35,666 nt of DNA from Adhaeribacter aerolatus (GCF_007991635.1 NZ_BJYS01000035.1:1-35666), one strand, 5' to 3'; counted from the stretch's first letter, positions 16,567 through 25,862 are shown. A program made the numbers and translations. The notes: generated by a model from the sequence alone, not told the origin.

Positions 16567-16951
16567 CTGCCAGTTTTATCGGTTAGGAAAGCAAATATAA
16601 AACCGGGAGAAAATACGAGACAAGCCTTACGTTTTAAATAAATTAAGGTTACAAAAAATTTCTGTTAACAATTAATATTAGCAAGTTACAATAAACTATA
16701 ACATATTAAACAGACAATATTATCTAGTATATTGATTACTAACGATTTAATATTTGGGTATAAATTTAATATCGGCTGGATTAGAATTATCCTATCATAA
16801 TATAATCTGCTTGTCCTTTAATTTTTTTGTCTGAACCAGAAGAACTTATTCTATAAGTAAAAGTATAAAAACTGATCCCCCGTCAGTTTATTTAAGAACG
16901 TATAGTGTTCACAGTTATGTAGTTGACTGGTAAGAAAATTCTAGTAAATGT
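16567..16951. other. AT-rich divergent promoter region
   Basis: This 385 bp spacer separates the divergently read small gene (16566, minus) and the isoaspartyl methyltransferase gene (16952, plus). It is very AT-rich between 16630 and 16870. No RNA gene, hairpin terminator or convincing -33/-7 promoter pair could be assigned, but both promoters must lie here. Confidence 0.4.
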
Positions 16952-17644
16952 ATGTTACTCCCTGTTTCTCTTCTGCTTCTTTTTATGCTTATAAATTCGC
17001 CTGCCCAGGAAGATGCTTACTTAAATAAAAGAGAAGCAATGGTGGAGCAACAGATTAAAGCCCGGGGAGTTAAAGATAAATTGGTGCTAAAGGCCATGCG
17101 TACCGTTAAACGGCATTTGTTTGTGCCGCTATCCCAGGCCGACGAAGCCTATACCGACTCCCCCTTGCCTATCGGTCACGGCCAAACCATTTCGCAGCCT
17201 TATATGGTGGCATACATGACGGAGGTACTCAGACCCAATCCGCAAATGAAAGTTTTGGAAATAGGTACGGGTTCAGGTTATCAGGCGGCGGTTCTGGCCG
17301 AAATTGTCCGGCAGGTTTACACCATCGAGATTGTTCCGGAACATGGGGAGCTCGCGGCCAAACGATTAAAAAACTTGGGTTATCGCAATGTGCAGGTAAA
17401 GGTAGGCGACGGCTATCTGGGCTGGCCGGATTATGCTCCTTTTGATGCCATTATTGTAACGGCCGGTGCCGAATCGGTGCCGCCTCCGCTGCTGGAACAA
17501 CTGAAAGAAGGTGGCAAAATGGTTATCCCGGTGGGCTTGCCCAACAGGACGCAAACGCTGAAAGTGATAGAAAAGAAAAATGGCAAAGCTGTTTCCAAAA
17601 ATCTGATGCCGGTAATATTTGTTCCGTTTACCCGGGACAAGTAG
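16952..17644 (+). CDS. pcm: Protein-L-isoaspartate O-methyltransferase, probably exported
   Basis: A 230-residue repair enzyme that uses SAM to methylate isoaspartyl residues in aged proteins. Family motifs are DSPLPIGHGQTISQPYMVAY (69-88) and the SAM site VLEIGTGSGYQAAVL (101-115), followed by VGDGYLGWPDYAPFDAIIVT. Compared with the cytoplasmic enzyme it has a front extension of about 19 residues, LLPVSLLLLFMLINSPAQ, which looks like a signal peptide or anchor, although it lacks the usual N-terminal lysines. Reading back from the ATG an in-frame stop occurs at 16931-16933, so no longer start exists. It would act on periplasmic proteins if exported. The gene stands alone; a hairpin lies 180 bp downstream at 17825-17858. 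Confidence 0.93.
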   Translation: MLLPVSLLLLFMLINSPAQEDAYLNKREAMVEQQIKARGVKDKLVLKAMRTVKRHLFVPLSQADEAYTDSPLPIGHGQTISQPYMVAYMTEVLRPNPQMKVLEIGTGSGYQAAVLAEIVRQVYTIEIVPEHGELAAKRLKNLGYRNVQVKVGDGYLGWPDYAPFDAIIVTAGAESVPPPLLEQLKEGGKMVIPVGLPNRTQTLKVIEKKNGKAVSKNLMPVIFVPFTRDK

Positions 17645-18029
17645 AAACAAATACTGCTTCCAGGCGCTAGCTCTCTTATATTGTTTTCTTGATAAAGTAA
17701 TCTGGTTTGAAACAGGCTGGCTCTAATAAAATTATTTAAGCCGCAAAAGCTAATTAACTGCCGGATAAATTTATCTGCCGATTAAATACTGGCTGAGTTG
17801 CACCTTGGCAGGTTAATAAAAGGAAAAAGCCTGACTACTTACGGGTAGAAAGGCTTTTGCCGGTTTTCACACTTTTATGAATAGAAGAAATTTTCGGTCT
17901 GGTTAAATTTAGGTTTAATTTTATCTTAAGAGGTAAGGAATGTAAGGTTAAAGATTCTAATTGTGGCGCTTGAAGCGCAACGTAAATCAGAAGTTCCACT
18001 CTTACTTAGCCGCACTATATCTTAAACCT
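17645..18029. other. Spacer between convergent genes
   Basis: This 385 bp gap lies between the pcm gene (plus) and the beta-barrel gene (minus). It holds the hairpin at 17825-17858 and a short palindrome GCGCTT-G-AAGCGC at 17966-17978. No coding or RNA gene is seen. Confidence 0.4.
17825..17858 (+). terminator. Probable hairpin terminator downstream of pcm
   Basis: AAAAGCCT (17825-17832) pairs with AGGCTTTT (17851-17858), and an inner CTAC/GTAG pairing extends the stem across a small internal loop. The right arm supplies the T-run. It lies 180 bp after the pcm stop, so it may instead serve the convergent minus-strand gene. Confidence 0.5.
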
Positions 18030-18566
18030 TTATAGTTTCACGGTAACGCCTAACCGCAGGGCCGATACACCATAACCTACTTCACCAAAGGCTCCCACTT
18101 TTTCGTTAAAATAATAGCGGGTACCTACATGGCCGCCTAAAAATACGCTGGCTGAAGAATAAGGGCTATCATAATTTTCGATACCAACATTATCTTTGTA
18201 AGAGGCGGTTCTGATGCCCAAAGATAAACCGGCATACGGATCAAATTTTTCATCGGCCATTCCCAGCTCTTTCAGCAAATCGCCTAAATGGTAAGAGCCG
18301 CGGGCACCAAAATACAGGAAGTTGTAGCTCCAGCGGTAACCGCCCCAATTACGGGCGTAACGGGCATAATCTACAAAGCCGCCCACGGCAATATTATCTT
18401 TAATGCCCACTTCTACCGAAGCGCCAATTGGCAAACCGCCGGCATTGTAAACGCCAAGGCCGATACCGGCATTAACATTTATGCCCCGTCCACCATCTTG
18501 GGCTTGAGCAGAGAACAAGGCAAAGGAACAGAAGAGGCACACCAGGAGTAAAGTAACTTTTTTCAT
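18030..18566 (-). CDS. Small outer-membrane beta-barrel protein
   Basis: A 178-residue secreted protein. It has a classical signal peptide (MKKVTLLLVCLFCSFALFSA, with likely cleavage after AQA at about residue 22). The mature part alternates polar and hydrophobic residues with many Gly, Tyr and Phe. Examples are NVNAGIGLGVYNAGGLPIGA near the start and VGAFGEVGYGVSALRLGVTV at the end, whose last residues (KL preceded by hydrophobic alternation) fit the terminal strand of an eight-stranded barrel of the OmpA/OmpX type. It is probably structural or a small porin-like protein; no enzymatic motif is seen. The gene is monocistronic, flanked by long spacers on both sides. Confidence 0.75.
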   Translation of the reverse strand: MKKVTLLLVCLFCSFALFSAQAQDGGRGINVNAGIGLGVYNAGGLPIGASVEVGIKDNIAVGGFVDYARYARNWGGYRWSYNFLYFGARGSYHLGDLLKELGMADEKFDPYAGLSLGIRTASYKDNVGIENYDSPYSSASVFLGGHVGTRYYFNEKVGAFGEVGYGVSALRLGVTVKL

Positions 18567-19441
18567 AGTTTTGGTTCGTTTTTTTATTAGTTATACAGTT
18601 CGTTTTATAATTGAATAGTTAAAAATCAGCCATTCAAAAAAGGAGATTAATAGATTTTAAGTTCGCGCCCGCAGAAGCAAATTGATCTTCCAGGGTTAAA
18701 TCCGGCGGCTTAAGCGCCAGGTGAGTCAGGTTATATTCAGGTTGTTTTAACTAAGTTTTTTCAGTCTATCATTAAACTCCTTTCTGTTTAGGTTTATTTT
18801 GTTTTATTGCTGTAAATATAGCAGCTATCCGAAGCCATGAACAAATCATTGTGGCTGAATACCGGAAAACGTTCTTTGAATTCGGCAAATTGTCGATTGA
18901 ATGCCGGAACAGACTAGAACAAAATGAATTGGGGATAAACTTGTACTTTTATAAAGTAAAATCACGTGAACACATTAGTTCCGAAGAGGTGCCTTAATCA
19001 AACAAGTTTTGCTGATTGGTTTGAATAAATCGGTTTTAAGGCTAGTTTTCATAATTAAGCAGAAGTAAAAATTCAGGCAATATTAAGCCAAACCAGCTAT
19101 CCTGCACTATCCTGCCGCGGCAATGGCTTTTTGCTAATTTCCCTTTATTTCATTTTTTTTACCCGGTACCAACTTGTTCCTTTAAATATTTTCTTAGCAA
19201 AATATTTAAACATTACTCATCTTTACCCGCCTAACCAGCGCTTATTTTTTAACAGGATATTTATACAAAAGAAATAGTAAGAGAAAAGGATACCACAGGA
19301 TACGCTAAATATAAATCCTATTTACATTAGGCCATAAATGTTTCTTTAACACTATATACATTTATTTGCCTTGTGGTTTGGATGCTGTTTTTAACACTAT
19401 TCAGACATAAATCTTAAATCAATCAACAATTAACCACCAAC
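18567..19441. other. Long intergenic region upstream of the rhamnose genes
   Basis: This 875 bp stretch shows no open frame that looks protein-like, no tRNA and no strong hairpin. It carries the promoter of the minus-strand beta-barrel gene near 18567-18650 and, towards 19300-19441, that of rhaT. A short imperfect palindrome around GCTTAAGC (18704-18718) resembles the one at 17966-17978 on the other side of the barrel gene. Neither the operator core seen at 26724 nor an obvious -7 TAnnTTTG box was found before rhaT. Confidence 0.4.
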
Positions 19442-20512
19442 ATGCAAGTACTTTTTGGCTTATTTTATCATTTTATTGGGGGCTTCGCTTCCGGTAGTTT
19501 CTATATACCTTATAATAAAGTAAAAAAATGGGCATGGGAAAGTTATTGGCTGGTAGGTGGCATTTTTTCCTGGCTGATTGTGCCACCTTTAGGAGCGGCT
19601 CTTACGGCACCGGGCTACCTGGAAACTTTATTTAATACCGACACCACCACTTTGTTTTATACGTATCTCATGGGTTTGTTGTGGGGTATTGGCGGTTTAA
19701 CGTTTGGACTAACCATGCGCTACCTGGGCTTGTCGCTGGGTATGGCCATTGTACTGGGCTTCTGCGCGGCTTTCGGAACCCTCATCCCGCCAATATTTTA
19801 TGAATTTTTCGGGCGATCCGGCAATGCCAAAACCATCTCCGAATTATTAAGCACCACCTCCGGCCTGGTTACGTTTGGGGGTGTTATGCTTACACTGGTA
19901 GGCATTGCCATTTGCGGTAAAGCCGGCACCATGAAAGAAAAAGAACTTTCGCCCGAACAAAAAACCGAGAATATTAAAGAATTTAATTTCCCGAAAGGCT
20001 TGCTGGTGGCTATTTTCTCCGGCGTGCTAAGTGCTTTTATGTCGTTTGGGTACGAAACCGGCAAGCCTATTGCCGAAGCCACTGTAGCCAAAGGCATCGA
20101 CCCGTTGTGGCAAAACAATCCGGTATTAGTAGTAATATTGTTGGGCGGGTTAACCACCAACTTTATCTGGTGTATTTATTTAAACTTTAAAAATAAAACC
20201 GGCGGCGATTATGTAAACAAAGCTACCCCGCTGGCGCGTAATTATATGTTCTCGGCTATAGCGGGTACTACCTGGTACCTGCAGTTTTTCTTTTATGGCA
20301 TGGGCGAGAGTCTTTTTTCGGCTAATGGTTTAGGATTTTCGAGCTGGACGCTACACATGGCGTTCATTATTATCGTAAGTAATATCTGGGGTATTTATTT
20401 TAACGAATGGAAAGGCGCCAGCCCCAAGACCATGCGCGTGATTATACTGGGCATTGCTACGGTTATTTTATCGACGATGGTGGTGGGTTATGGTAATTAC
20501 CTCGCCTCTTAA
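19442..20512 (+). CDS. rhaT: L-rhamnose/proton symporter
   Basis: A 356-residue inner-membrane transporter of the RhaT family (drug/metabolite transporter superfamily). About ten hydrophobic segments are visible, starting with LFGLFYHFIGGFASGSFYIP (4-23), where the family's conserved GGxxxGSFYxP-type start is seen. WAWESYWLVGGIFSWLIVP follows. A longer hydrophilic loop (about 165-180, KAGTMKEKELSPEQKTENIK) splits the protein into two halves. It imports L-rhamnose with protons. It is the first gene of a rhamnose catabolic set; the bifunctional aldolase gene follows after 238 bp. Assignment is secure because of both sequence and neighbours. Confidence 0.93.
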   Translation: MQVLFGLFYHFIGGFASGSFYIPYNKVKKWAWESYWLVGGIFSWLIVPPLGAALTAPGYLETLFNTDTTTLFYTYLMGLLWGIGGLTFGLTMRYLGLSLGMAIVLGFCAAFGTLIPPIFYEFFGRSGNAKTISELLSTTSGLVTFGGVMLTLVGIAICGKAGTMKEKELSPEQKTENIKEFNFPKGLLVAIFSGVLSAFMSFGYETGKPIAEATVAKGIDPLWQNNPVLVVILLGGLTTNFIWCIYLNFKNKTGGDYVNKATPLARNYMFSAIAGTTWYLQFFFYGMGESLFSANGLGFSSWTLHMAFIIIVSNIWGIYFNEWKGASPKTMRVIILGIATVILSTMVVGYGNYLAS

Positions 20513-20750
20513 ACATTAAAATTTAGCTGCCAGGTTAGCTACCATTAAAAAAATTACCGTTAACAGTTGTAAAAAGCGATCTTTTTTAAGAAAAATATAA
20601 CCGATCGCAGGATAGTACAGGATGGATTACCCCTTCCGGGTTTTTAGATTTGTTAACTACCGCTTCCTGAAATTAAGTTTTCGGCAACCGGTTACATAAT
20701 CAAACGCATAAGTAAGAGCAAATTAATTTTTTAATATTCATATTAATAAC

Positions 20751-22877
20751 ATGGAAAATACGGTAGATAAAATTTCTTATAAGTATGTAAGTTATCTTTG
20801 GGACGAAGAAGTAGCAAGCTCGTTGGGTAACGACGAAGTAGCCCTTTTAATCTATCGTTCTAACCTGTTAGGTGCCGACTTACGGTTAACCAACTACGCC
20901 GGCGGCAATACTAGTTGTAAAGTAATGGAAACTGATCCGCTTACCGGCCAGGATGTAGAAGTAATGTGGGTAAAAGGCTCGGGCGGTGACCTGGGGACGT
21001 TAAAGAAAAGCGGTTTGGCCGCTCTTTACGTAGATAAACTGCACAGCCTGAAAAAACGCTACCGGGGTTTAGAAAACGAAGACGAAATGGTAGGTTTGTT
21101 TAACCATTGCATCTACGACCTCGATTCCAAAGCCCCTTCCATCGATACGCCTTTACACGCTTTTTTACCTTTTAAACACATCGACCACCTGCACCCCGAT
21201 GCTATTATTGCCATTGCGGCTGCTAAAAACGGCGAGCAGATAACCAAAGAATTGTTTGGTGGCAAACTGGCCTGGGTTCCCTGGCAAAAGCCCGGTTTCG
21301 ATTTGGGTTTAATTCTGGAAAGAACGGTACAGGAAAATCCCGGCATAACTGGTTTAATTTTGGGTAGCCACGGCCTATTTACCTGGGGCGATACGGCTTA
21401 CGAAAGCTACATTAATACTTTAGAAACCATCGAACGCGCTTCGGAATACCTGAACGAAAACTACGGCAAAAACCGCCCGGTATTTGGTGGAGCTAAAATT
21501 CAGTCCTTGCCCAAGGAACAGCGTTTAGAAAAAGCCAATACTTTAATTCCTTTGCTACGGGGTTTGTGCTCCAGCCAGAACCGCATGATTGGCCACTTCA
21601 CCGATGATGAGCGGGTATTGGAATATATTAACAGCAACGATTTAGACAAACTGGCGCCGTTGGGCACCAGTTGCCCCGACCACTTTTTGCGTACCAAAAT
21701 CCGTCCGCTGGTGCTAAACTTAACCCCTGATGCCGATTTATCTGATACCCAGCAACTGAAAGAACAATTGGTACAGCAGTTTGAAGATTACCGCGCCGAT
21801 TACAATGCATATTACGAGCGTTGCAAGCACACCAACAGCCCGGCCGTGCGCGATACCAACCCGGTAATTATTTTGTACCCTGGCGTAGGCATGTTCTCGT
21901 TTGCGAAAGATAAGCAGACCGCCCGGGTTTCGAGCGAGTTCTATATTAATGCCATTAACGTAATGCGCGGTGCCGAAGCCATTTCGGAATACCAGGGTTT
22001 GCCCGAGCAGGAAGCCTTTAACATTGAATACTGGTTATTGGAAGAAGCCAAGCTGCAACGCATGCCGAAAGAAAAACCACTTTCGCGGAAAATTGCCCTG
22101 GTAACTGGCGGTTCCGGAGGGATTGGTAAAGCCATCGCTGAAAAATTAGCCCAGGAAGGTGCCTGCGTGGTTATTACCGACATGAACGAAAAGGCCTTGA
22201 ATGAGGTAAACGACGAATTCAAAAAAGCATTTGGCAAAGACACTGCTGTAACAGCTACATTAAACGTTACCGATGGCAACGCCATTGTAAATGCCTTTAA
22301 AACGGCTAATTTAAGCTTTGGCGGGGTTGATATTATTGTAAACTGCGCCGGCTTATCTATTTCTAAATCTATTGCCGATACCACCGAAGCCGATTACGAT
22401 ATTTTACAGGATGTTTTGGTGAAAGGTCAGTTCCTGGTTTCTAAAGAAGGCTTGGGAATATTGCGCAAGCAGCAAACCGGCGGCGATATTGTAAATATTG
22501 TGAGCAAAAACGCGCTGGTATCCGGCCCCAATAACGTAGCCTATGGTACCGCCAAAGCTGCCCAGTTGCACATGTCGCGACTAATGGCTGCGGAACTAGG
22601 ACCCGAAAAAATTCGCGTAAACGTAGTAAATCCGGATGCTGTAATCCGGGGTAGCAAAATTTGGGAAAGCGGTTGGGCTGCCGGTCGGGCCAAAGCCTAC
22701 GGTATTTCCATTGAAGAGCTGCCGGCTTATTATGCCAAACGCACTGTGTTAAACGAAGAAATATTAGCCGAAGATATTGCCAACGCGGTATTCTTATGCG
22801 TAGGCGGCTTGCTGCACAAGAGCACCGGCAACGTAATAAACGTAGATGGTGGCGTACCAGCCGCTTTTGTACGCTAA
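20751..22877 (+). CDS. rhaEW: Bifunctional rhamnulose-1-phosphate aldolase / L-lactaldehyde dehydrogenase
   Basis: A 708-residue cytoplasmic fusion. Residues 1-420 form a class II aldolase domain with LTNYAGGNTSCKV (46-58), WVKGSGGDLGTL (73-84), the histidine-rich DTPLHAFLPFKHIDHLHPD (132-150) that supplies metal ligands, and LGSHGLFTWGD (204-214). Residues 446-705 form a classical SDR with VTGGSGGIGKAIA (451-463), NCAG (531-534), S585 and YGTAK (Y598, K602). The aldolase splits L-rhamnulose 1-phosphate into DHAP and L-lactaldehyde, and the dehydrogenase half oxidises the lactaldehyde to lactate. This two-domain type is known from comparative work on rhamnose pathways (RhaEW, YuxG-like). It lies between rhaT and the isomerase gene, which fits the pathway exactly. 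Confidence 0.93.
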   Translation: MENTVDKISYKYVSYLWDEEVASSLGNDEVALLIYRSNLLGADLRLTNYAGGNTSCKVMETDPLTGQDVEVMWVKGSGGDLGTLKKSGLAALYVDKLHSLKKRYRGLENEDEMVGLFNHCIYDLDSKAPSIDTPLHAFLPFKHIDHLHPDAIIAIAAAKNGEQITKELFGGKLAWVPWQKPGFDLGLILERTVQENPGITGLILGSHGLFTWGDTAYESYINTLETIERASEYLNENYGKNRPVFGGAKIQSLPKEQRLEKANTLIPLLRGLCSSQNRMIGHFTDDERVLEYINSNDLDKLAPLGTSCPDHFLRTKIRPLVLNLTPDADLSDTQQLKEQLVQQFEDYRADYNAYYERCKHTNSPAVRDTNPVIILYPGVGMFSFAKDKQTARVSSEFYINAINVMRGAEAISEYQGLPEQEAFNIEYWLLEEAKLQRMPKEKPLSRKIALVTGGSGGIGKAIAEKLAQEGACVVITDMNEKALNEVNDEFKKAFGKDTAVTATLNVTDGNAIVNAFKTANLSFGGVDIIVNCAGLSISKSIADTTEADYDILQDVLVKGQFLVSKEGLGILRKQQTGGDIVNIVSKNALVSGPNNVAYGTAKAAQLHMSRLMAAELGPEKIRVNVVNPDAVIRGSKIWESGWAAGRAKAYGISIEELPAYYAKRTVLNEEILAEDIANAVFLCVGGLLHKSTGNVINVDGGVPAAFVR

Positions 22878-22928
22878 TTTGCAGAAATAGTCGGTAACCG
22901 TGGGCCGGTTTGTTTTGGTTAAAAATTT

Positions 22929-22980
22929 GGGTGGTTTATTAACTTTAACTTTTTTCTGAGCTAACTCGGAAAAGCCACCC
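22929..22980 (+). other. Intergenic hairpin between aldolase and isomerase genes
   Basis: GGGTGG (22929-22934) pairs with CCACCC (22975-22980), and an inner stem CTTTTTTCTGAG / CTCGGAAAAG (22949-22974) closes on CTAA, leaving a bulge of about 14 nt on the left side. It has no downstream U-tract, so it may be a partial terminator, attenuator or mRNA processing/stability element separating the two genes. Confidence 0.4.
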
Positions 22981-23054
22981 GCGGTACCGCTATCTCTTTT
23001 CAAAGTTATAGTAAACCCTAATATTATTCACCACAAATTTTTGAATTTAAAATA

Positions 23055-24338
23055 ATGATTTTAGATAAATCGCTCCTCGATCAGCATAACAGCCAGGGAA
23101 ATGCCTTGCACCAAAAAAAGTATGGGTTGTTAGCTTCTGTTCTGCAGGACGAAGGGCACAACGTGAATACTATTCTGGAGCGTTTAGCCGCCTTCCAGGT
23201 AGCCATTCCGAGCTGGGCTTTGGGTACGGGTGGCACGCGTTTTGGCCGGTTTGCCGGTGGCGGTGAGCCCCGCAGTCTCGAAGAAAAGATTGAAGACGTG
23301 GGTTTGCTCCACGCCCTGAACCAATCGAGTGGGGCTATTTCGCTGCACATTCCCTGGGATATTCCGCAAAACCCAAAAGCCATTCAGCAACTGGCCGCTT
23401 CTTTTGAACTGAAGTTCGATGCCGTTAATTCAAATACGTTCCAGGACCAGGAAAACCAGGATTACTCTTATAAATTTGGTTCGTTGTCGCATACCGATAA
23501 AGCCGTGCGTGATCAGGCCATTGCCCATAATGTAGAAGTTATCCGGCACGGGGTAGAACTAGGTTCCAAATCTTTAACCATCTGGCTTTCGGATGGCACT
23601 GATTTCCCGGGTCAGCAGAATTTCCGGCGTTCTTTTGCCCGTACGTTAGATTCTTTTGAGCAGATTTACGCCCAGCTACCCGCTGATTGGAAAGTATTCA
23701 TCGAGTACAAACCTTACGAGCCGCACTTCTACTCTACCGTAGTTGCCGACTGGGGTTCTTCGCTCCTTTTCTGCCAGAAACTCGGCGAAAAAGCATTGGG
23801 TTTGGTCGATTTAGGTCACCATTTACCCAACACTAATATCGAGCAAATTGTATCGCGTTTTTTGATGGAAGGCAAATTAGGTGGGTTCCACTTCAACGAC
23901 TCTAAATACGGCGACGATGATTTAACCGTAGGCGCCATGCGACCTTACCAGTTGTTCTTAATATTTAACGAACTGGTAGACGGCATGACCAGCAGCGAGA
24001 TTAAAAATCCGGAACTAAGCTGGATGATAGATGCCAGCCACAACATAAAAGATCCGCTCGAAGATTTAATGCAGTCGGTAGAAGCCATCATGATTGCCTA
24101 TGCCCAAGCGTTGATTATTAATCGGCCGGCGCTGGAAAAAGCACAGCTTCAGAATGATGCTACTTTGGCCCAGGAAATATTGCAAAACGCTTACCGCACC
24201 GATGTAAGACCTTTGCTGGCTGAGGCCCGTTTTAAGGCCGGCGCTGCTTTAAACCCGGTTGGTTTTTACCGCGAGCAGAAAATCCGGAAAGAGTTAATAA
24301 AACAGCGGGGCGAAAAAACCTACTCTACTGGTTTGTAA
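23055..24338 (+). CDS. rhaI: L-rhamnose isomerase (rhizobial RhaI type)
   Basis: A 427-residue TIM-barrel sugar isomerase that converts L-rhamnose to L-rhamnulose. It is of the xylose-isomerase-like RhaI type rather than the E. coli RhaA type. Residues fitting the two-metal site are E217 in VFIEYKPYEPHFY, D252 in LVDLGHHLPNT, and H279 and D282 in GGFHFNDSKYGDDDL. PSWALGTGGTRFGRFAG (52-68) is a conserved family start. No signal peptide. It sits 177 bp after the aldolase gene and about 128 bp before the kinase gene, with hairpins in both gaps. The family name fits the neighbourhood of a rhamnose transporter, aldolase and kinase, so function is well supported. Confidence 0.9.
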   Translation: MILDKSLLDQHNSQGNALHQKKYGLLASVLQDEGHNVNTILERLAAFQVAIPSWALGTGGTRFGRFAGGGEPRSLEEKIEDVGLLHALNQSSGAISLHIPWDIPQNPKAIQQLAASFELKFDAVNSNTFQDQENQDYSYKFGSLSHTDKAVRDQAIAHNVEVIRHGVELGSKSLTIWLSDGTDFPGQQNFRRSFARTLDSFEQIYAQLPADWKVFIEYKPYEPHFYSTVVADWGSSLLFCQKLGEKALGLVDLGHHLPNTNIEQIVSRFLMEGKLGGFHFNDSKYGDDDLTVGAMRPYQLFLIFNELVDGMTSSEIKNPELSWMIDASHNIKDPLEDLMQSVEAIMIAYAQALIINRPALEKAQLQNDATLAQEILQNAYRTDVRPLLAEARFKAGAALNPVGFYREQKIRKELIKQRGEKTYSTGL

Positions 24339-24378
24339 TTTCCCGGCAAAGTTCTATATTAAAGAAATATTACAAAAA

Positions 24379-24414
24379 CAGCAGCCTCAGGCACCTGGGT
24401 GTCTGGGGCTGCTG
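24379..24414 (+). other. GC-rich hairpin between isomerase and kinase genes
   Basis: CAGCAGCCTCAGGCACC (24379-24395) pairs with the region 24398-24414, with two G-U type mismatches and a tight loop around CCTGGG. No U-tract follows (CCATTAACATCC), so it is not a typical intrinsic terminator. It may protect the upstream mRNA end or adjust kinase expression. Confidence 0.5.
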
Positions 24415-24466
24415 CCATTAACATCCCGTTCTTAATTTTCCACCATTTTTAAACACCCGATTGCGT

Positions 24467-25786
24467 ATGGTATCTTGTGTGGCAGTTTTCGATATTGGCA
24501 AAACAAATAAAAAGTGTATTCTTTTCGACCATTATTTTAATATTATTCATGAAATAGAAGCACGGTTATCTGAAATTAAGGATGATGACGGCTATCCCTG
24601 CGAAGATGTAGATAGGCTTACCGCCTGGCTGCTGGCTACCTGGAAAGAACTGGAAGCTGACGAACGGTTTGATGTAATTGGGGTAAACTTTACCACCTAC
24701 GGCGCCAGCATGGTGCATTTAAACGCGCAACTTAAACCCGCTACGCCGCTTTACTCCTACTTAAAACCGTATCCCGAAGATTTAGAAAAACAATTTTACG
24801 ACCGCTACGGTGATAAATTAACTTTTGCTACCATTACTGCTTCGCCTAACCTGGGTATGCTCAATTCGGGTCTGCAATTGTACTGGCTGAAATACAAAAA
24901 ACCAGAGCTTTTCGCCAAAATAAAAACCTCGCTCCATTTGCCCCAGTACGTTTCTTTCTTGTTCTCGGGCAATATGGTATCGGAATATACCAGCATTGGC
25001 TGCCACACCGGCCTCTGGAACTTCGAAACCAAATGCTACCATAACTGGGTTTACGAAGAAAATATTATTAGCCTCTTACCCCGGATTACCGAACAACGCA
25101 ATACCTTCAGTACCAATTTCCGGAAGAAAAGAATACCGGCCGGCATTGGATTGCACGACAGCTCTTCGGCTCTGATTCCTTACCTGTATAAATACACTGA
25201 TCCGTTTTTACTGCTTTCAACCGGTACCTGGGGCATTACCTTAAACCCATTTGCCAAAGAAAATTTAACCAAGGAAGAGTTGCAGCAGGATTGTTTAAAT
25301 TTTCTAACCTACAACGGCCAGCGGGTAAAAGCATCGCGTATGTTTATTGGCAACGAACACGAAGAACAGGTTAAAAAATTAGCCACCCATTACAACAAAC
25401 CCGCTGATTATTTTAAAATAGTTACCTACAATCCGGCCTACATCAAGCCCCTGACTGATGAGCCTGTGACACCGGATGAAAGCACTTTAACGGCTACTAA
25501 AACAACCAAGCTTAATATTCAGTTAGATTTTGCCCAATTCGAAACTTACGAGGAGGCTTATCATGTGCTCATGCAAAAAATTACCGAGCCCCAGGTAGAA
25601 GCCATTCGCCTGGCTGGTGAATACAACCTGAGTAGTTTCGAATATTTATTAGTAGACGGCGGCTTTAGCAAAAATAAAATATTCATGCACCTGCTACAGG
25701 CTAACTTCCCGGATTTGAATATTGTTATTTCGGAAAACTCGCAAGGAACTGCACTAGGGGCAGCCATGATTCTGAATATCTGGTAA
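24467..25786 (+). CDS. FGGY-family carbohydrate kinase, probable rhamnulokinase
   Basis: A 439-residue sugar kinase of the FGGY/ASKHA fold. The phosphate-1 loop is AVFDIGKTNKK (6-16), followed by the second-strand region VIGVNFTTYGASMVHL. The adenosine-side motifs are LLLSTGTWGITLNPF and LLVDGGFSKNKIFMHLL near the end, then NSQGTALGAAMI. It is expected to phosphorylate L-rhamnulose to L-rhamnulose 1-phosphate, the one missing step between the isomerase and the aldolase encoded upstream; this substrate is inferred from the neighbours because related kinases act on fuculose and xylulose. The ATG at 24467 is chosen; a TTG two codons earlier (24461) is also in frame. A 21 bp perfect terminator follows at 25818-25862. 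Confidence 0.88.
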   Translation: MVSCVAVFDIGKTNKKCILFDHYFNIIHEIEARLSEIKDDDGYPCEDVDRLTAWLLATWKELEADERFDVIGVNFTTYGASMVHLNAQLKPATPLYSYLKPYPEDLEKQFYDRYGDKLTFATITASPNLGMLNSGLQLYWLKYKKPELFAKIKTSLHLPQYVSFLFSGNMVSEYTSIGCHTGLWNFETKCYHNWVYEENIISLLPRITEQRNTFSTNFRKKRIPAGIGLHDSSSALIPYLYKYTDPFLLLSTGTWGITLNPFAKENLTKEELQQDCLNFLTYNGQRVKASRMFIGNEHEEQVKKLATHYNKPADYFKIVTYNPAYIKPLTDEPVTPDESTLTATKTTKLNIQLDFAQFETYEEAYHVLMQKITEPQVEAIRLAGEYNLSSFEYLLVDGGFSKNKIFMHLLQANFPDLNIVISENSQGTALGAAMILNIW

Positions 25787-25817
25787 GCTATTAAGCAAGG
25801 TTTTAAATATTCACAAA

Positions 25818-25862
25818 ATAAAACAGCAACGCCTACCAATCTGGTAGGCGTTGCTGTTTTAT
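25818..25862. terminator. Strong bidirectional terminator between kinase and regulator genes
   Basis: Perfect 21 bp inverted repeat (arms 25818-25838 and 25842-25862, with the core AACAGCAACGCCTACCA) around a 3 nt loop. The right arm contains TTTTAT on the plus strand and the left arm gives the same on the minus strand. It closes the rhamnose genes and can also end the convergent regulator transcript (stop at 25923). Confidence 0.88.

Noticed and set aside
18836-18920. Short open frame beginning ATGAACAAATCATTG in the spacer before rhaT
   Set aside because: Only 26 codons, no recognisable motif and no ribosome site; treated as chance.
19305-19350. Possible operator half-site (TATTTACATTAGG) upstream of rhaT
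   Set aside because: It matches the 26724 core only over a few bases and lacks the palindrome, so it is not called a site.
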